This document shows positions 59,943 to 64,000 of a stretch of 64,000 bases of DNA, in pieces. The notes below the pieces were generated by a model that saw nothing but the letters and a program-made list of their open reading frames with translations, was not told the DNA's origin and ran no database searches. A program made the translations under genes and the position numbers. The DNA is taken from positions 1,106,276 to 1,170,275 of the forward strand of contig BCHX01000003.1 in assembly GCA_001599755.1 (NCBI GenBank), in the 5' to 3' direction. Positions within the stretch are counted from its first letter, which is position 1; each line of letters opens with the position of its first letter. This DNA is from Gliomastix tumulicola (Eukaryota > Ascomycota > Sordariomycetes > Hypocreales > Bionectriaceae).

Positions 59943-61013
59943 CACACCTTTACACGCCTCTGTCTCTCACACACTCGCACTCGCGCTTTGCTCGTTGCTT
60001 CTTCTCGAACCTTGCGTGGCTTCGCACCGACCCTTGCTTTTTTTTTTCGCATCACCTTTTCCCTCTTATCATGTCATACCGTCCAAGTGTCATGCCATGC
60101 CATCCATGCCTGCTTTGCTTCTTCCCTGTCGCCTCTTTTCATAGGTCAGTAGGCATCTGCGTCTCTCTATCCAGACACCTCGCCGTTGACGACGATTCCG
60201 ATTCCGAGCTCGCCCTCTGCCCTCTCCTCCCCCCCAGCGTCAACTCGACTCTTCCCTGCACCTTTCCCAAGTTCCTTTTTCCTTTCCCTTCCATGACGTC
60301 TCCATCGCCACGGGCATCTCGACCATTGGCCATCAGTCGTCCTTGTCCTCGTCCTCGTATGCGAGTCCCATTGTCGTTGCTTCTTGCTGTTGTCGGCCCA
60401 CTTCCCCGTCCCAATTCGCTTACCTACCCATAACCCTGGATTTCTCAAGGGTCCCGGGATCGGATGCTTGACCGGGAAGCCATGGCATGAAGAGAAACGA
60501 GGGGGACAATTAAACCGCTTTTCCTAGGACGGACTGACTGACAAGGCAGGCACGTCTCGGGAGAGACAAGCAAAAAGCAACTGCGCAGCTCGAGTTTAGA
60601 AGTCCTCCTTCACCCCCCCCTCCCCTCCCTCCTGGACCATTCCACACACACTCCCTCCTGGTATTGTCGTCGCGCCTCGTCCCAAACTTCAACGCTCTTC
60701 CGGTTAATGAGCAGCAGCAGCTAATATCCAACCCTGCATCCGGCTTTGCTAGGTCACTTTTGCCGCTGTCATTGATATTGACGTTGCCCGGGGTTGAACG
60801 CTTCAGTTCCCGGATACCCATCCAGTCAGAACTGGCTGTCACTTGCCGACGAACGACATATATTATCAAGCAAGGGTGACGAGACCAGCCAGGTTTGACC
60901 AGACTTGCCGTGTCCCTTCCGCCTGTGTGGACCTTCATTCCGTCAGTCTCTTGGTTGCATGGGCAGGAAAACAAGAAAAAGTAACCTCCTTATCGTTCTT
61001 GACCACGGAGGGA

Positions 61014-61020
61014 TATAAAA
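61014..61020 (+). promoter_or_regulatory. TATA box of the small Cys-rich gene
   Basis: TATAAAA in the context GGGATATAAAAGGACGG. It is followed by an A/C/T-rich stretch with a (CAC)n run (61099-61117), typical of a fungal 5' leader. It is the closest strong core promoter to the ATG at 61504, about 490 bp upstream, which leaves room for a 5' UTR intron. Confidence 0.6.
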
Positions 61021-61503
61021 GGACGGACGCTCGCCACCCTCTCTGAGACAGAACTCATCTTCTTCATCATCATCGAACCACAACTACTCCGTTTGCACCA
61101 CCACCACCACCACCACCATCCTCCCCAACAAACCTTTCCTGCCCTCTTCGGCACATCTTTTTTCGCATCTGTGACTCCTCTCGACAGAGCAGAGCACCCT
61201 CATCGTCCATCTGCTCGGCCCCCTCGTCCGCGCCAGCTCAGAGCTTGTGAAGTTGATCTATCACTTTGCAACCACCATAGGCGGTCCACCCAGTCACCAC
61301 ATCAGCCTCACCGGTCAGTATAAGTGACTCAAAGCCCCTGGCCGGACTCTCCTGGCACCCCCCCTCCACCAGGCATATATAATATAGGGATACAAGGCTG
61401 ACCTTTGCCGGAGCAGTGCCAGCATTTCCACAGTGGCAAGCCAGCCAATCACGCTTCAGACCAGCGGGTAGCATTCAACAAGTGGCGACACTCGACAGTC
61501 AAG

Positions 61504-61662
61504 ATGGCAAACTCCTGTGCCCACTCTTTCACCATGATCAAGTCGGATAACAACTTGATCCAATGGACCTGCAGCTACTGCCAGACTGGACCAAGCTGGT
61601 TCATCTACCAGTGCAAATACTGCAACCTCAAGGTCTGCCGCCCTTGCTCGCAGTCTGTGTAG
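61504..61662 (+). CDS. 52-residue Cys-rich protein, ZZ/C1-like zinc-binding candidate
   Basis: ATG 61504 to TAG 61660-61662, sequence start MANSCAHSFTMI. Seven cysteines and one histidine fit two zinc sites: C5-x-H7, then C23-x2-C26, C37-x2-C40, C45-x2-C48. The segment YQCKYCNLKVCRPC looks like the core of ZZ or C1-type treble-clef fingers. I recall similar short proteins (WTCxxCxxGPxWFIYxC, then CRPC) in other filamentous ascomycetes, but none has a known function. There is no signal peptide. The frame is open upstream to 61405, but without another ATG, so this start is preferred; an upstream coding exon is possible. A TATA box lies 490 bp upstream. Confidence 0.62.
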   Translation: MANSCAHSFTMIKSDNNLIQWTCSYCQTGPSWFIYQCKYCNLKVCRPCSQSV

Positions 61663-62460
61663 TGTTTCTGGTGTCGTCCCGACACACGTGGGGGTACGTA
61701 TTTCACATGCTTTGTTCAAAGTCCCTTGTGCCGGGCGAGTCTGGAACATGCAGCTAACTCGTCCAGTGTGTGTCGTCGTCGAAGGCATAATGAAGGGGAG
61801 AGCGCTGGCATAAATGCCTCCTTCCCCAAGAGGCTTATCGTGAGCTCGATGCCTTGCAGCAAATTCGTCATTTTTCTTAGTTTTGCTTTTATCGGGGGGG
61901 GGCCTGTTCAGGATTATTCGTCAGAGCAGGTCCTCGGCGCGCTGTCAGGCTTTACTCAAAGGGAGGGCCAAGGCCGGACCGACTCGTTCATGTGGCATTG
62001 CTATTACACAAGAGGTGTTCACCGAGACCCTGCTCGTGCCGCAGACTGCCATCTTCACGTGGGATGTCATGCGGATTTGGCAGTACAGAAACAGGCAGAG
62101 ACTCTGGGTCCCCTCTCGAGCAGCCAATAGTGGTCAATGCTATGACAACTCGAATAGGTGTGGGTAAGCCGCGGATGCAGCTTGGTGCATTCCCTGGTGG
62201 TGGGTGTGCGGCAGGGCAGTAATCTGCAGCAAATATGCGGGAGGATTGATTCGGATCTCCATTGAGTTGTGCCGGGGTGTTTCTAATTTGTATGGTTACC
62301 TTTACCGCTCTTACCCCCCTCCCTCTTTGCCGCTTTTGTTTCTGCGCGCATTGTTCCTCCCTGTGCGTTGTATGGTCGGTTGGTTGTCGTTTAATATGTC
62401 GCCGGCATGGCATTTGTCATTGCAGCGGCCGGAGCTTTGGACACGGAGTTCCTAGAGGTT

Positions 62461-62461
<1 letters not shown>

Positions 62462-62491
<30 letters not shown>
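62462..62491. repeat. (CA)15 microsatellite
   Basis: Fifteen uninterrupted CA units. Confidence 0.95.
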
Positions 62492-62492
<1 letters not shown>

Positions 62493-63411
62493 CTCTGTAC
62501 CATGCTGATCTTGCCCTTTTTAGAGGGCACCGCAAGGAATGGGGAGTTAGTTCTTGCTTAGCATCATTCATGCCGTTGTTTCTCTGTACCTGTTACCCGT
62601 TACCCGTCACCTGTTATCTCGGGCTGGCGTCATGGTTAGACAAATTGCAAATTTGGGTCGGCCCTTTCAGCGAGAAAATAGGAACTTTGAGTCGTTTTGC
62701 GTGCAGGGTCCCCGTTGGTGTCGCCCGGTGCTACCCTCGTGCTAGTGAGAAGGACTTGTCTCAGACCAGCTGTAGCCAGCCGTAACGAGCCATGTGTAAG
62801 TAAGTGCGCGCGCGCCCAGGTGACAACTCATCCGTCCAAAACGCATCAGCCAATCCGAACTGAAGAGTGCCCCCGTGCGGGGTTCATTTTTTTGGTCACC
62901 GTGCACGGGTACAGGTGAAAAGTGAGGAGGTGGTTTCTCCATAGCAGCACAACACAGACCAGACCCCAATCGGCCAGCCCGAAGATCGAAGCACACCTGT
63001 TATCGGAAAGAACAGGGAGAGCAAAGATAGCTCGTCTCTTTTTTTTTTTCGTCTTTTTTTTTTCGGCCTTATCCATGGAATGAATGGTTCTGTCTGTACT
63101 CGTAATAGTAGAGCAGTTGACCAAGCTGGGGAAGCTGGCAGCGGACACGGGCGTATATCTCCGAGTATCCGAATCTTGGCCGGCGGCGGGCGCCCTTGCT
63201 CTCTCTCTCCCTCTCTCTCCCTCGGTGTGCCATTCTTCCGTCCGGGGGAGGGGGGGGGCCTGTACTACCATGTCGAGTTGAGAGATCCTGGACGACGCCC
63301 AAAAAAAGAAACAAAACCAACCGCGCCGCCCGTTTGATGCCTTGTGTGTGTGCCGCTATCCGGGCTCGGTGCGACGGAGAAACTCCTGGACAACGTTGTC
63401 GAAGCGGAAAA

Positions 63412-63442
63412 GGGGGGGGAGGGGGAGGGGGAGGGGGAGGGG
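63412..63442 (+). repeat. G-run array, candidate G-quadruplex
   Basis: Five runs of 8, 5, 5, 5 and 4 G separated by single A bases. Four or more G-runs with one-base loops is the textbook form of a very stable G-quadruplex. Further G-runs lie at 63244-63257 and 63652-63704. Confidence 0.9.
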
Positions 63443-63605
63443 ACTGACATTCGGCCTGATGCTGGGGGGTCTGATTCGGAAAGGATGAGACGGAAGGCAT
63501 GGCGTTGAAATTGGGAAGTATCAAAAAACTCGGGGATCGTCCGCCCGGAGCTAGAATATTGCTGTCTCCGAGAAGTTCCCCTAGGGTATCTATGGCTTAG
63601 TGTGC

Positions 63606-63629
63606 GGTAGGTAGGTAGGTAGGTAGGTA
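63606..63629. repeat. (GGTA)6 microsatellite
   Basis: Six exact GGTA units. Confidence 0.92.
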
Positions 63630-63884
63630 CAGGATGTGATGCCTTTTGGAAGGGGAGGGGGGGAGGCCTCGGGAAAGGGGGAAAGGGGGAGGGTAGCTTC
63701 ATCACGGAAGGGGACGGAGGGATTCCGGGACGCGGCGCAAAGGCCATGGGAGAGAGAGACACGGCAAGTCATGTTTGCATAGTAGACGGGTAAGTCTGCC
63801 TACGTAGCCTTTCGAAACACGCCCTCCTCGCAAAGACGCCACCGCCTCGCTCTAGTGTCCAACCGAAACACGCTTTGTAGGTAT

Positions 63885-63886
<2 letters not shown>

Positions 63887-63928
<42 letters not shown>
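63887..63928. repeat. (GT)21 microsatellite
   Basis: Twenty-one uninterrupted GT units, the longest dinucleotide repeat in the window. Confidence 0.95.
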
Positions 63929-63931
<3 letters not shown>

Positions 63932-64000
63932 TGTATGCTTGCTCTCTCGCCGGCAGATTCAGGAAGAGAGGTCCAGCCACCGGCCACCCCTCCTCTCCAT

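Larger units (their letters stand above)
52824..61503. other. 8.7-kb region with no recognised gene
   Basis: No frame resembles a known protein and the longer ones overlap antisense. Seen instead: a GGA array at about 53713-53734, an ATG/GGT trinucleotide array at about 54999-55034, (CA)11 at 57606-57627, a symmetric 8-bp tandem array at 59162-59201, and two TATA-like elements (59934-59942 and 61014-61020), each followed by CT-rich DNA. Base composition looks balanced, without the AT-richness of RIP-mutated transposons. The last 1.5 kb is probably promoter and leader of the small gene at 61504. Confidence 0.55.
61663..64000. other. Gene-free end of window with long microsatellites
   Basis: No gene recognised. 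Holds (CA)15, (GT)21, (GGTA)6, T-homopolymers near 63040-63062 and several long G-runs, listed separately. Confidence 0.55.

Noticed and set aside
60071..60433. 120-codon frame downstream of a TATA-like element
   Set aside because: Ser/Pro/Leu-rich translation of CT-rich leader-like DNA without domain features; kept only as a possible leader.
1..64000. Search for complete tRNA, 5S rRNA, CRISPR arrays, insertion sequences and intact transposons
   Set aside because: No A-box/B-box pair, 5S-like sequence, spaced direct repeats or transposase/reverse transcriptase motifs were seen by eye; a computed search could still find degraded elements.

Overview
The window is filamentous-fungal nuclear DNA, most likely Pezizomycotina and probably class Sordariomycetes. 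Genes carry short introns (about 50-200 nt) with GT...AG ends and CTAAC/CTAAT-like branch sites. Coding DNA is GC-rich, leaders are CT-rich, and there is one gene per locus with no operons. The lipid scramblase gene closely resembles, from my memory of the family, the Nectria TMEM16 protein. All exon joins were made by hand from reading frame, splice signals and protein-family expectation.

Layout. 3-1088 (+): 3' part of PEX12, peroxisomal RING protein. 1947-3996 (+): GH16 glucanase with a charged linker and WSC domain. 4276-5423 (-): metallophosphoesterase. 6107-8654 (+): TMEM16/Ist2-type scramblase. 10534-13364 (+): conserved fungal SH3 protein. 14691-15887 (+): GH76 alpha-1,6-mannanase-like enzyme. 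16230-20037 (+): tubulin cofactor D. 20038-25447: gene-free, rich in simple repeats. 25448-27153 (+): fungal rhodopsin-fold seven-TM protein with a long tail. 28642-29569 (-): RPB5. 30616-32187 (+): BFR1. 33519-34274 (-): small conserved fungal Cys-rich/Pro-rich protein. 36488-38341 (+): mitochondrial Obg GTPase (MTG2-type). 38510-41063 (-): Trm4/NSUN2 tRNA m5C methyltransferase. 43522-46770 (-): UTP21/WDR36. 47711-52823 (+): VIP1/Asp1 inositol pyrophosphate kinase. 52824-64000: gene-sparse but not visibly AT-rich, with long microsatellites, a G-run array and one convincing small gene (61504-61662) for a 52-residue ZZ/C1-like Cys-rich protein.

Most genes are housekeeping and unrelated in pathway: peroxisome import, RNA polymerase, rRNA processing, tRNA modification, tubulin folding, mitochondrial ribosome assembly, inositol pyrophosphates. 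Two (GH16-WSC and GH76) act on cell wall polymers. No secondary-metabolite cluster, intact transposon, CRISPR array, rRNA or complete tRNA was recognised.

I did not find a clear new multi-gene system. The observations most worth a second look are three evenly spaced D(V/L)GGLL motifs in the tail of the seven-TM protein, the 52-residue Cys-rich microprotein with its own TATA box, an 18-C homopolymer just before the BFR1 start codon, and a kexin-like insertion beside the GH76 catalytic pair.
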